Shown here piece after piece: positions 34,767 through 46,897 of a DNA stretch of 64,000 nucleotides. Source of the stretch: Tetrahymena elliotti 4EA. Its lineage: Eukaryota; Ciliophora; Oligohymenophorea; Hymenostomatida; Tetrahymenidae. The translations under genes and the position numbers were made by a program. The notes beneath the pieces were generated by a model. That model searched no databases, was not told the DNA's origin, and was given only the letters and a program-made list of their open reading frames with translations. The stretch spans positions 310,001 through 374,000 of the forward strand of contig JH720301.1 in the NCBI GenBank assembly GCA_000231825.2, written 5' to 3'. How positions within the stretch are numbered: position 1 is the first letter of the stretch; the number at the start of each line of letters is the position of its first letter.

Positions 34767-37700
34767 ATGGATATTACCTTACAAAAGTTTGAAAACGATA
34801 AATCTTCGTTGAACAACAGCAGATTAAACTAAACTGAAGGAGACTAAATGAGGGTTGATTAAAATGAAGAATAAAACAAGTATCTAAATGTTAGAACCAA
34901 CAAAAAGACGTTTGACATAACATCAAATAATTTAGAAACAGATAGTAAAAATAATATAAACTATTTTATAATTTTTAATCAAAAAAAGAAAAAATAAATT
35001 TATTTCTTTTAAATTTCAACTCATAAAAATAAAAATATTTGAATATCAAAAAAATATAAATAATCAATTCTTAAAATAGATTTGAGAGATCAAAATTCAC
35101 CAAAGAAACCAAATGACTCAGTTCCCCAAACTTTGAATAACACTGAAATTCCTTAACTTGTAGTTGTTAAGGAAAGCTCAAACAAGAAAAAAATCTGGAT
35201 TGCTTTGGGGGTATTCTTTGTTATTACTATACTTATTGGTGGTGTAGTAGCTTACACTCAACTTAGCAAGTCTAATGGCATAGAATAAAAAATTAGTTCT
35301 CCTTTTATTGCTACTATTTAAGTACCTGCCTAATATACGAAATACCAAAGCACTATTGATTAAGGCCAAGAAAAAAATTTAGTCAAAATCATTTAAGTCC
35401 CAGAAACTCTTAAATATTATGACTATACTCTTAACAATGAGTAAACAACTACTGGTGGTGATGGAAGAAGTAAAATTTCTCTTTCGACTATCATTCATAG
35501 AATTGGTCTTTTCTGTTCTTAAGTTGATGAAAATGGATTTGACATGTACTTATTTTTTAAGGAAACTACAATGAAAGATGATGGTAAGATTACTAACCTA
35601 TACAAGGGTTTCCCTGAAATGCTAAACTTGAAGGATAATGAAAGTGGAAGATTCTTAAAAAGTAAAATTTTAATTAATATTACTCAATTAGAAAATTAAT
35701 TTCTTTATATTAAATTTAAAATAGAAGATGATTAAATCGATAAGTAAAATAGAGAATTCCTTGCTTCCTCATCTATTAAATCTCTTGCTAATGAATACAA
35801 TCCTTTGAATTAAAATGAAATTGAATTGCTTAAGTAAAAGGGTATTTCTGTTTAATAATATATGACTTCTTCCTATCCAATTATCAGATTCAAACTTTCC
35901 AAAGATGGTAGCATTTAGAGAATTAATCTTCCTATCAATATGAGATATGATCTTCTCTAAATTTACCTAAATGTCATGGAGTAGATTGCCCCTATTGTTA
36001 GTTCTGAAAATTACAAAATTACTTAAAAAGATAGAGAAGGAAAGAAAAGAGTTTTGGAGGCTCAGAACTAATTCTATTAAAGAATCCTTGATGAAGTTGT
36101 TCCTGCTAATATGGAAGCTACTGTTGATGAAAATGGTTAAGGTTTCTTAAAAAAATCTTACAGTAATGACAAAAAAAACTCAGAAAGTGGTAAAGAATCA
36201 CTTTCATACACTTAACGCTCTAAGATTCAAAATGGTGCTTTGCTTGAAAGTAATGTTAATTCAGCTTTTTCAATGTCAGACAATAAAAACTCAACTAACA
36301 AAGATGATATATCAGTTATTAAAGGATTGGAACTTAAGTCAGATTGCTAAATTAAGTTTTCTGAAATGATAGAAAATGTTCCTTTAGAGTAAATTAATTT
36401 GATTGTTTCTACTCAAAACAAAATGTCTACTTGGGATTATACCTTTGAATAAGCTTAAGAAGCTCATGCATCTATGTTCAAAAAGACTGAAGCTTCAGGT
36501 ATCCCAAAAGATGATGGAGAGATAGAAAAAGAGAAGGCAAAAATTAGACTTTTAGCTGAAGATAAAGTTATTGGTGAAACAATTTATAAACCTATTTACA
36601 GAAAGAACTTTGCTTCTATGGAATTCGGTGCTGATTTGAAATCTGAATGTGTTGAATCTGGCATTATTGGTGAAGAAGATATTTGTACAATAGGTCTTTA
36701 CAGTTTTTTTAACAACTCCACTGAAAAATTAGTTGAAAAGAAGACCAGATTAAATGTTTCAAGAATAATAAAGTATTATTTATATATCTAACATATTCTT
36801 ACTTTCAAGATGGATGAGGCTTAATCTATTGTTTCTATTAAGTTAAATAAAGTCAATGATTCACTAAATAGAGTACTTGACTAATTAGAAATGTTGATTG
36901 ATGTCTAAAAAAACCCCATAATCAAGGATATTTACAATGCTATCAACAATGACGAATTACAAATCATCTCAACCATCTAAAACTTTGAAAAGCTGATTAA
37001 CACTTCTCTTAAAAATATTCGTGAATTAATAAAGGATCCTTTGAACACTTTGAAGGAACGTACTTTTTCTTTCCTTGCTGAGAAGTAAATCAATATCGAA
37101 ACTTAAATAAATTCAATTCAAAACTTCTATGTAAACAAACTCCTTAAAATTAAGGATTTTGTTTTGAAAGCCAAAAAGGATGGTATGGATGAAAAGACTT
37201 ATAAAAAAATTAAAAACATTTTAGAAAACATAGATGGCGTTATTATTTAACTTGTTGACAAACCAGCAAAATAACTTCTTGAAAAAACTGAAATTATGAT
37301 TAATGAATAAACAAGCAAGATTTTCTCTCATAGCAGTGAACTCAATAAGAAGATTAGTTCTCTTACTGACTCTGTTACTTAATAGGTTCCCTCTTAATTG
37401 AAAAAAATGATAGGAACTGGCTTCTTAGCTGATCAGTTAGAATCATTTGTCTAATATGGTATCTAAGAAGTAGTCCATAAGGTCAATATCACTGATATTC
37501 TTACAACCGAATTTAAGAAAGTAGTTGGAGGAATTAAGAATGAAATTCTTAACCAAATGGACACAATCGCAAAAAAAAATGATATTACTGTTGATGCTGA
37601 AATAAAAAAACTACTTGATGAAGCTAATCAAGTTTACGCTTTCTCTTCTGATTTATATTCTGGTTTCCTTCAGCTTAAAGATGATATTACAGTTATTGTT

Positions 37701-39221
37701 GACTAATTGAAAAAGCTTCACTCTGAAAATGTTTACAAGGTCCTTCTTCAATTAACTCAAAATCTTAGTAGCTTCCCCATAGATTTAGCTTAAAAATTAA
37801 TAGATTAAGGAAAAAATACTGCCATTAAGATTGCTGAAATAGGTAACAATATTAAGACTGCTGTTATTAAATACTAATAAGACATCACATCAAAATCCCT
37901 CTAATTATTAAATGATATGAAGGATATTTACAAAGAAGTTAAAGCTTTCCTGACTAAAAAAGATTTCCCTGAAGACACCTCAGAATACTACTCAAAACCC
38001 TTATTTGATGAAGTATCTGTCATTATCTAAAATGCTACCTAGATATTCCAGATCAATTATTCTAATATCACAAACACATATGAACGTATTAAGCAAGTTC
38101 CAAATAAGTACTAAAAATTCATCATTGATTTGAAAAATCTTGGTGCTCATTCTATGGACTATTTTAATTAAGTTAAGATCTCTTTCCAAAACATCAAGGC
38201 TGATGGTAAGCTTTTCTGGAATGAACTTGTTGCTAAGTACTCTTAAGTTACTAAAAAGAGAATACTTTAAGGAGGTTTTCCCTAGTTACCAAGAAATGCT
38301 AGTGACATTCGTTAAAAAATAGCAGATTCAATCAATTAATACTCATCTAAACTCACTTCTATTTTTGGAGATAACTTCTAAAATGATATATTGATTAAAG
38401 TATAAGATACTGTAGGCAAATCTATTAAAACAGTTGTAGAAGACAAGCTTAACTAAGCTAAGGAAGGAAACTTTTAAGGTCTCATGGATGTTCAAAATCT
38501 TTACTAATCTTTAATTTCTGAATTAGTTAAAAACTTTGAATTTGAAAAAAATATAGCCTTTCCTCCTATTTCTTTCCCTGTTGAATACTCTTTAATGTAT
38601 CCTACTCCTATTGGAATTGCATTCAAATTAAAAATATATGCTGCTTGGAATACTAACATACATTTTAATGCTCTCTTTAAGAATGCTATATTTGATTTAG
38701 GTGCTAGTCTTTCCACTAAAGTTAGTGTTGGTGGTGAAGTTTCAGTTTCTGCTGTTGTTGCTGAAGTTGGTGGTTTTTGTGATGGTACTTTCTTAGATAC
38801 TACTCTTATTGCAGGTATTAATGTTTAGGTTCTTAAAAACTTTGAAGGAAACCTCTATGTTGATGCCTCATTCAGTCCATATGATATCAGATTAGGTCTT
38901 TATTATTCAACTATTTTCTCAAAGTAAAAAGTGTAATGTGCTAAGGAAGTCATCAATGGCAAAAGAGCATTAGGAGCTTTAGATCAAGTTACTGATTTTG
39001 TCAAATCAAATGTTGGTGCTATTGCTAATAGTTCTAGTAGTCCTGTTATCAAAAAAGCTACTGATGCTGCTGCTTGTGTGTAAGGTACTATTTCTGAACC
39101 ATAAAGAAATTATATCTTTGAACCTTTAGCCCTCAAAGGAGAAACTTACAAGAAACGTTTAGTAGATATTGCTATCAAGCGTAGCTCTAATAATGATAAA
39201 AAAGTTAGAAGAGACCTTTGA
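34767..39221 (+). CDS. Large type II single-pass membrane protein, copy B (1418 residues, 3 exons)
   Basis: ATG 34767, TGA 39219-39221. Introns 34945-35079 (135 nt) and 35662-35724 (63 nt); the spliced length is exactly 1419 codons. Residues 1-97 are polar cytosolic sequence ending in NKKK. The TM is at about 98-117 (IWIALGVFFVITILIGGVV). A very long Lys/Glu/Ile-rich helical region follows, then the C-terminal module MYPTPIGI...GGEVSVSAVVAEVGG...GTFLDT. Paralogue of 23449-28101: TM at the same residue, exon 2 of exactly 582 nt, the same two 5' introns and phases, but the four 3' introns of copy A are absent, leaving a 3497-nt terminal exon. GCT, ACT, TTC and AAG codons are common, suggesting strong expression. 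No enzyme motif. A structural or receptor-like surface role with the divergent Cys-rich protein is my inference. Confidence 0.87.
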
Positions 39222-39489
39222 TATCTATTTTTATATAAAAAGCTATTAAATAGAAAAGTTAGAATTATTAAATTTTTTATATTCCTTGGAATTTTGTTAT
39301 TTTCATATATTATATTTTTAAACATGTTTCATAATTTTTTTTATTCTATTTCAGATATTTTTTTTATTTTATACAAATATATCTTTGGTTATTTATAAAC
39401 ATTATTCACTAAATTTAATTTGAATATTTTTAAATTATTATCAAATAAAATAAAGTATTCAAGTAAATTCAAATTATTTACCAGTTAAC
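39222..39489. other. Intergenic spacer
   Basis: 268 bp of AT-rich 3' flank; no feature seen. Confidence 0.4.
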
Positions 39490-40284
39490 TCATTATTTAT
39501 GCTAGAGGTAAAGAGTTAAATTTTAGAGATTAGAACACTTTTCAAATTCAAATCCCAGTTATTTCAGGTCTGATTTATAAGTATTATTTTTTCTTTTAAA
39601 AAATAAATAAAATAAATATAAAGCTAAGATAAATTTTAAAGAGTGAGAAAGAAAAAAATTAATAATTGTAAATTTAATTTTAAAACAAAAATAATGGTTT
39701 ATGAGGTATTATCTTACAAATAAAAATTAGCCTTTCATTAATCTAGTTTTTTGAAATGATTTTATGAAGCAATTTTTTATTTTGTTGAGTAGGTTTTTCT
39801 ATTTATCATTTACTATTTTATGTGTTATGTAAATTAAGCTTATTTTTTCACTATTAAGTTTGTCTTCTATCTTGATCATATGATTTTTTAATCCTTTAAG
39901 CTTGAGTATGTATAAAGGGGCGAGCTAAAATATCTATCTTATTTACCTAATTTTTTTTCTTCTAAATATTTTGTTTGACTTTTTGTTTACTATTTTTGTT
40001 AGTATCTTATGCAATCCTTTTTGCTATTTTGTGAAAACAATCAAATACTATATTTTTGAAAATATAAAAAATTACTTTAATTGGTCTATTTTTTCTTCAA
40101 TCTCATTTAGTTCTTTGCTTCTATACTCTTCAAAGTAACTTTACAATCCTATTTTCATCGAAAACTTTTTCTTTACATTTATTTTATTGTTTATTTGCAC
40201 TTTTTAATAAATATTACTATTTTATTCTAATTACTGATCATTGTCATATATCACTTTTGCAGCCTTTTAATTTCGATTAGACAT
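39490..40284 (-). CDS. Hypoth. ORF with LRR-like C-terminal end, possibly a gene remnant (264 codons)
   Basis: ATG 40284 to TGA 39490-39492, open without interruption in the ciliate code. Residues 1-70 are coding-like (MSNRNQKAAKVIYDNDQQ, EEYRSKELNEIEEKI). The middle is Lys/Ile-rich and basic (RRKKIRQIRQIFQLAPLYI). A hydrophobic AT-rich stretch near residues 200-230 is probably an unspliced intron. The last ~20 residues, LGFEFEKCSNLQNLTLYL, match the consensus LG-x-x-L-x-K-C-x-N-L-x-N-L-T-L-x-L of the large ciliate leucine-rich repeat family. Family members normally carry many such repeats; here just one is seen before a TGA, right at the edge of the duplicated block. It could be a decayed LRR gene, a gene cut off by rearrangement, or a mis-joined frame. 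Confidence 0.4.
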
Positions 40285-41351
40285 GAATATACTGCTTTAA
40301 AATTTTTTATTTTTTTGGATCCTTGCTTAATTTTTTGTAGAAAATTAAAATTGATGATATTTTTGATATAAACGTTTTTAGATTATAAGAAAAAAATTGT
40401 AAATTAATTATCAATCTTGATATTTTCAAAAAAAAATAAATTATTTAATAATCTGCTGTTTGTTTTACATTAACTTTTTTATTCTAAAAAATTAAAAAAT
40501 TAATAAAAAAAAATTATTTTCAAAGACTTTTTATTTTTACAATTTTTATTTAGAAAATCTTATTTTAATCATTAATCATAAATTGAATTTAAATTATTTA
40601 TTTTATTTTGTCAATTCTAAATAAGAATGAGAAAAAAAAGTGGTTTCATCAATGTTATTCAATTGATCTAATTACACTTTGATACCCTTTTAAAAAAGAG
40701 TAAAGTGATTTATTAATTTATTGTTAGAAATATGAAATTCAATAAAAAATATACCAAAAAGATAATTGAGAAGAATAAATATTATCATTTACTTTAGAGT
40801 TTAATTTATGGCTTAAATCAACCCTACCTACCCTTTTTTTTCATTACTTTTAACTTAAAAAATAATTGATAATTGTGCAAATACTTTTTATAAAATTAAA
40901 AAAAAAAGGCTTTTTGTTATACATTTAGTAATAATATTAAAGAAAGTAAATACAATTAAGTAAATGAAGTGAAGATTGATTGAGAATATCTCTTTTATTT
41001 AAAGAATTGATAAAAAATATTTTTTAAATTAAAGTTATCTGTAATTCATTAGCTCTTCTGTCTGCTTGAGAAAGTAGAAATTTTATGATTCCATCTTCAC
41101 CTGTAGAAATCTAATCATCCCTTTTTTAAGTTAAATTCATCTTTAAATTAAGCGAAAAGATTTTTCTAAAAAATTTTGATAATTAATAAAAACAAAAATT
41201 ATTCAAATAATAGTTTAGTAACTTTCTTCAGCAAAATAAAATGGGATAGTCCAACTCACAGTAAAAAAAAGTTATTGCCCGAGAACATTAAATTGAGGAG
41301 CCTTAGACTTAATAAAAATACATATTAAATTTAGAGGGGAAGACATATAAT
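40285..41351. other. Intergenic
   Basis: 1067 bp, AT-rich, between two divergent reading frames. No element recognised. Confidence 0.4.
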
Positions 41352-42626
41352 ATGTTAGATTATTTCTCAGAAGGTTAACTTAATCGCTTTAATATTATAT
41401 GCAGATAAATTATGAGGTATCTTATTTAAAAGAATATAGAATTTAGCAGGGAAAATATTGCTCTGTTGATATAATAATCTTATCCAGAATAAGAAGATTT
41501 ACTTTAAGCCTTTATAGATAGAATTAAAAATAAAAATTGTGTTTATGTGATGTTCCATTAGCTTTCATCAGGCCCGAATTAATAATAATTAGGAATAGAA
41601 AATCTAATTTTATAAAATAAGCAACTTATAAAAATAAACTTATACTACTAAGGTATGGCTCCCTTCAATTATGAAACTTTACAGTTATTTAACTAAATGA
41701 TACATTATTATGAATAATCTAATACTTTGTAAGAAATTTATTTTCAAATTTAAGCTAACACTATTAAAATAGACTGTGAAAACTAATTCTTTTAAGCAGA
41801 AGTATCAATCTATAACTTTACTGAATAAGATAATTTTTCAAAAATAAATCTTTTACCATTGAAATCTAAATGTAAATTTAAAGTTATTCACATTCATATT
41901 GATAATAGAATTCTTGATAATTTGCCAACTTCTATTTTAAATTTTCTACAAGTGAATGAAAATATTTTAGAAAAATTCAAAATAACTACAAATCAATTTT
42001 AACATGACACTCTTAATGCTATTTTGTAAAAAATCACTTAAATAAATAAAGAATATAAAACACTTGATGATTTTTAACTATACTCAATTTAAAAAATAAG
42101 TCAATCTTAATTTAAAATACATGAATATGTTACTTAAAACTAAAATATGTCTATTTTCTTAGTCAGTAAATTTGGTATTTAATAGAAGGTTGCTATGGTT
42201 GATCTTTAGTAAGATAACACCCTTTAAGTTGAGTAGTTTATTTAACAAATAATTTAAAGTTGTTCAAAAATATAAATGATCTCTTTTTAAGAAGCTGATA
42301 TTTATGCTTAATGCTAGTTTTTATAAAACTTTGGTGTAGGTTTAGATAGAAGAATAAAATTGAAATTAGATATAAATTAGATGTTTACTCCTCAATAGGT
42401 AATTAAACTTTTGAAACAGCTTTCATATTGCAATTAATTTGAAATAGTATTAGAAAAATTGAATAGAAAAGAAGTAAATAATTAAATGTTTTGTCAAAAT
42501 CTTTAATCATACCAAAACTAGATTAACTTATATATCATGATCTGTATAATTATTAAAAAATAATTTCAAGAACTTCTCTATCATAAAGCCGAGTATTCTT
42601 TTATAGATTTATATATAGATTAGTGA
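41352..42626 (+). CDS. Q-rich hypothetical protein (424 residues)
   Basis: Single exon, ATG 41352, TGA 42624-42626. It has no signal peptide and is soluble apart from one hydrophobic patch near the end (LYIMICIIIKKQF). It is rich in Gln, Ile, Asn and Leu, with about 15 percent of residues encoded by TAA/TAG. Regularly spaced Leu/Ile stretches (INLYYQGMAPFNYETLQL, FKVIHIHIDNRILDNL, LKLDINQMFTPQQVIKLL) suggest a helical or solenoid-like protein, such as a degenerate F-box/LRR protein, but no repeat consensus is clear. I do not recognise a family. Confidence 0.6.
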
Positions 42627-43337
42627 ATTAATTTTTTTATCATTTTATCTATTAGCTGTTTTTCTTTAAATTAAAATTACTTAAATTATTAACAACCAAA
42701 ATAAAAAAAATAAATTCAATGGAAACAAAATATTTAATTGAAATTCATTGTAAATGAATTTTGAAAAATCTTTAAATTTCCAAAAAATTAAAAATCAAAA
42801 TTTTTGCTTTAGAGTAAGTGTCAAAATTTTAGTCCGAAGAAAAAAGAAGAATTATGATTCATATTCTAATATTATTTAGAAATTTCTAAAATGTGTAAAT
42901 ATTTTTAAGGATATTAATATTAAAAATTAGATTGAAACATTTATTAAAACAAATATTTCTAATTTATAAATATTAATTTTAAAATTAATTTTATTCATAA
43001 CCAAATGACTAGATATTTGGATAGGAAACTTACAATAGTGGTATCCCATTTGTTGAAGCCTAGGAGTTTGATATCATTTTTAATTTTTTTTTGCTCTTTT
43101 AAATTACAAAAACCAAAATATTTAAAAACATTTTTATGATTAGGTCTTTTTTATTTTTAGTAGAATTTTTCTTAAAATTTTAAAAGGTTAATGAATAAAA
43201 CATTTTTTAAAAACGTAAAAGCCTCCTTTAAAATAATTAATGTCAAAAACATTTAAAGTTATAGTTTTTTTATATACACATTATATTTTACTTTTTAAAA
43301 ATAATAATTGCTAAAAATATTTTTATTTTTAAGGATT
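42627..43337. other. Convergent intergenic spacer
   Basis: 711 bp between converging genes. A/T tracts only. Confidence 0.4.
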
Positions 43338-44597
43338 TCAATTTACTTAACTTATAATTTTTTATTCATCTAATTAGTACTCTTCTATAATTTATTCATT
43401 TAATAAAATCTCAACCAAATTCTATTCATTTAATATTATTTATTCTTAATTCTCTTCTTAATTCTAAATAATTATTGGATCTACATAGGGATATACATAA
43501 CATTTATTTGGTTTTTTTATTACTGCTAAGACTTAATTTGGTGCATCTATCATTACTCCATGTGATGAATCATGTAGGTATAAAACATAGCCTTAGAGTA
43601 TATTTTAACTAAATAGGTTTTCACACCCTTAAGAATCCATAAAATCATTATCGCCATAAAGAATGTAGACATCTTTTTTTGTATTATGAGGCCTACTAAT
43701 ATATTCATAAGAAGAGAATAATTCTTCAAGTGATATTTAAGGATCTAAACTTGGATAATCAATTAAATCATGTATATAAGAATCATCACAACTTGGAAGA
43801 TTAAATACTGATTGAAAATACTTTACAAAAAATTATCTGTTTTCATCACTTTCGTTTTTTAATGAGCTGCTAACTACTTTCTTCAATACATAATTTTTAG
43901 GAATATACCATTTATCTAAAACTGATTAAGGCGTATATCTATTTTCTTTAGCACTATTTGAGAGGTAATTAGCTATAAAACCTAATATACCACTATCTTT
44001 TTCTGGTTATTCTTCTTCTTCTTCCACTTTATCATATAAATCCTTTGTTTATTCTACATTTTAATGATCTACTTACTTTTTTGTGCCTCCCATAGGTGAG
44101 AGTAAAAAGAGCTTGTTTATTCTTTAGGGATATTAAAAATAATAATGTGATGCAATATATCCACCAAAAGAATGGGCTGCTATTGTAAAACTTTCTAAGC
44201 CAGTAGCTATTCTCCATTTTTCTAAGATATCAACAAAAAATTCAATAATTAAAGTAGGATTATTTTTCTTCAATTAAAAATCCCATCTATCAGATAAACC
44301 CATTCCTGGCCAGTCAAATGCATATACTTTATAATCTTTACTTAATCTTTTAATAATTTTATAGAATCCTAAACTACTTCCTCCAAAACCATGTAAGAGA
44401 ACTATAGGGGGTTGTTCATAATTTCCACATTTTATTGTATGAATGTTTACAAATTTTTGATTAGACATAATCTTTTATGAGAAGCTGATGATATCTACAT
44501 TGTATATAAATCCACAAATTTTTTCCAATATCTATGCTTCTGCTTCAATACCTTAGCTATAATATTTGCTTTTTTAAGTTTCGCTAATATCTTCCAT
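43338..44597 (-). CDS. Alpha/beta-hydrolase, ABHD4/ABHD5 (CGI-58)-like (419 residues)
   Basis: Single exon. The start is taken at ATG 44597, 43 codons upstream of another Met at 44468, because the added N-terminus (MEDISETQKSKYYSQG) looks coding and gives the expected lead-in. Conserved core: oxyanion strand-turn LLHGFGGSSLGFY, then DWPGMGLSDR, nucleophile elbow AAHSFGGY with Ser at about residue 143, acid strand YGDNDFMD, and catalytic His within HGVMID at about residues 346-351. The latter fits the H-x4-D motif characteristic of the CGI-58/ABHD4 group. These enzymes act on phospholipids (N-acyl phospholipid lipase, lysophosphatidic acyl transfer) or activate triglyceride lipase at lipid droplets. 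Animal ABHD5 lacks the Ser; this protein keeps it, so it is probably an active lipase or acyltransferase. An acidic insert (EEEEEQPEKDSG) lies in the lid region, and the C-terminal tail is Gln-rich. Confidence 0.85.
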
Positions 44598-45460
44598 ATA
44601 CTAAAATAGATGTTGATCTATCTATTCAAATGACTTATAAGATTAAATTATTTCTTATTTTAGAAATTAGATTTATCAAAAATTTAATTTGAAAGAGCAA
44701 ACAAAATTAATCAAACCAACACTTTTTCTAAATTCTTTCTTATTATAAATATTAATATTAAGAGCTCATTTATCATAAATTCTATTCAAATGATACTTTT
44801 ATTCAACAAATTTTTTAACATTTTAAAAAATTTCTGAGAAAATTATTTTTGATTTCATTTTGTTGAGAAATTAAAATTAATGAATACTTATTTTAGAAGA
44901 GTTTTATTGTTGAAAAATAAAAAAATTAACCAAAATCAGATATAATATAAAAGAATATCAAAATATTAACAAAAGCAAAATAATTTGATATTTTTTTAGC
45001 TAAAATAAAAGAATATTTATTTTGGTTGATATGAAATTCACTTTTAAGACTTTGAAATCAATCATTTCTTCAAATTGAGTCCAGTAAAACTAAATGATCA
45101 AAAACAATATAGAATCAATTTGTATTTTAAAGATAAAAAATCACTTTAGAAAGCTCAAATAATTATACAAATTTAACATAAAAATCAGAATAAAAAATAA
45201 AAAAATTGATTAATCAACCACAAATCGTAGTAAACAAACAGATAGCTTTATCGTGTATGTTTTAAAGATATACAATGAAATAAACAATTTCCCTTTAGTA
45301 TTTTTTTTATATTTTATTGATTGGAAAATAGTATATTCATTTTTTATATTTAATTTTTTAGAGAGTATTTAAATTATATATAGTAGCACTAGTTTAAGAT
45401 GATAATTTCAAGAGAATTAATTTGTTGACTTGTTCATTTATTTATTTTTATTGATTTTCT
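44598..45460. other. Intergenic
   Basis: 863 bp between two minus-strand genes; no feature supported. Confidence 0.4.
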
Positions 45461-46897
45461 TCATTTTATTTAAGGATTGTAAAATCTATTGATGAATTTG
45501 AGAGCTTCTGTTTTTTATTCATTTAAAATACTTTGAAATCTTTGAGTGTTATTTAGGCTTTATTAGATTTAAATTTACTGTTGCCTTAAAATTCTTTCTT
45601 GATTGACCATCATTTCTTGACTGATCAATTTTTCTTAATCTGAAACCTCAAATTAAGGAGGTTCAAAACACATAGCAGCAGAATTTTCCTCTTTAAAAAT
45701 AATCATATTTTCATCTGAACTATTGTTTTCATATTCTGTCATACTGATAAACTTTTCCTGTGAAGGGTACATCTAAGTATTATTTGTACTTTGGTACTAT
45801 TTCTGGTCAGATTTATTTTCTAAATCATTTTAAGAGTTATTACTTATGAATTAGTGATTGCTTCCATCCTCTTTGAATTGCATTCTTTCATTTAAAACAG
45901 TATTGACTGTCATATGTGAAAGATTGATATATTATTTTTCACCATATTTATCCTCAGTTAAAAGAGATTCAATACCATAATCATTCATTTTTTTTCTGAT
46001 ATCTTTTAATTTCTCTAAAAGTAGAGGATCTATTATAAACTATTTAGCTAAAAATATATTTAAATTTTAATCATCCAAAGGAATTGAATGTAATCTAGAT
46101 ATGCAAGGTAAAATAAAGCCATCAAGAGTATGAATACAGACTTAAATATCTTTCTTTTCGCAATCTGGAAATTAATGTTTTGTAAAAATTTTCATATCTC
46201 CTCCATAGTTGAATGACCCAAGCTTTATTAGACTACTTAGAAGCTAGTTTCTTTTTGGTAATATAACATTACCAAACTCATATGTACCTCCTACTGCTAT
46301 TTTTTTCATTTCCATCTATTCAACATCCATGCTAAGAACATTTATCAAAACTAACTTAGACCCACTTTTTGTAATCTTCTTTGTAGCTTAAATAACTTTC
46401 TGATAAAGCTTATCTCTATCTAAATTATTTGTATAACCTTTTGATTCTAATTTATCAGCAGTGGGTAACAGTTTTTAAAAATTCAAGTAATTTCTTTCTA
46501 TTTAGTTTGCCATTTCATAAGCTTCTTAAGAAGATAAAGACTTGAGCTATTTTATTATATGAGTTGGATCTCTTACCTGCTTAAAAACGTTATCAACTTC
46601 AAGGATAGCTATTTTTTCATTCTTGTATTCCTTAACTCCAATAATAGGTTTTTACTATCTTTAATATTCTTCATCGTAAAATAATTGCTTTGTGAAATAT
46701 CTGATATCAAATGGTGCATCATAAATAAGCATAACTTTATCATATTAATGTAAATTTTTAAGTATAGGTGTTTAAAATCGAGCAATTTTTGCAGGAACAA
46801 CTTGTTACTTCTCCTCTTCTTATTATTTTTTATTAGATGTAGTTAACTAATTATTTTTGAGTTGTTAATTATAAAATCGAGTTTAAATTTATTTCAT
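45461..46897 (-). CDS. Hypothetical protein (478 residues)
   Basis: Single exon, ATG 46897, TGA 45461-45463. The N-terminal ~40 residues are Gln/Asn/Lys-rich. A folded-looking part follows at residues ~45-310 (KVMLIYDAPFDIRYF, KPIIGVKEYKNEKIAILEVD, SGSKLVLINVLSMDVEQMEM, IAVGGTYEFGNVILPKRN, FPDCEKKDIQVCIHTLDG). The C-terminal third is Gln/Asn/Ser-rich and probably disordered. No signal peptide, TM or catalytic motif is visible. The alternating hydrophobic strands and Gly/Asp turns suggest an alpha/beta domain, but I cannot name it. Confidence 0.65.

Noticed and set aside
39480..39570. tRNA-like stretch with TTAACTCATT and TTCAAATCCC resembling A and B boxes on the plus strand
   Set aside because: No acceptor or T-stem pairing could be formed; on the minus strand the same bases encode an LRR-like segment.
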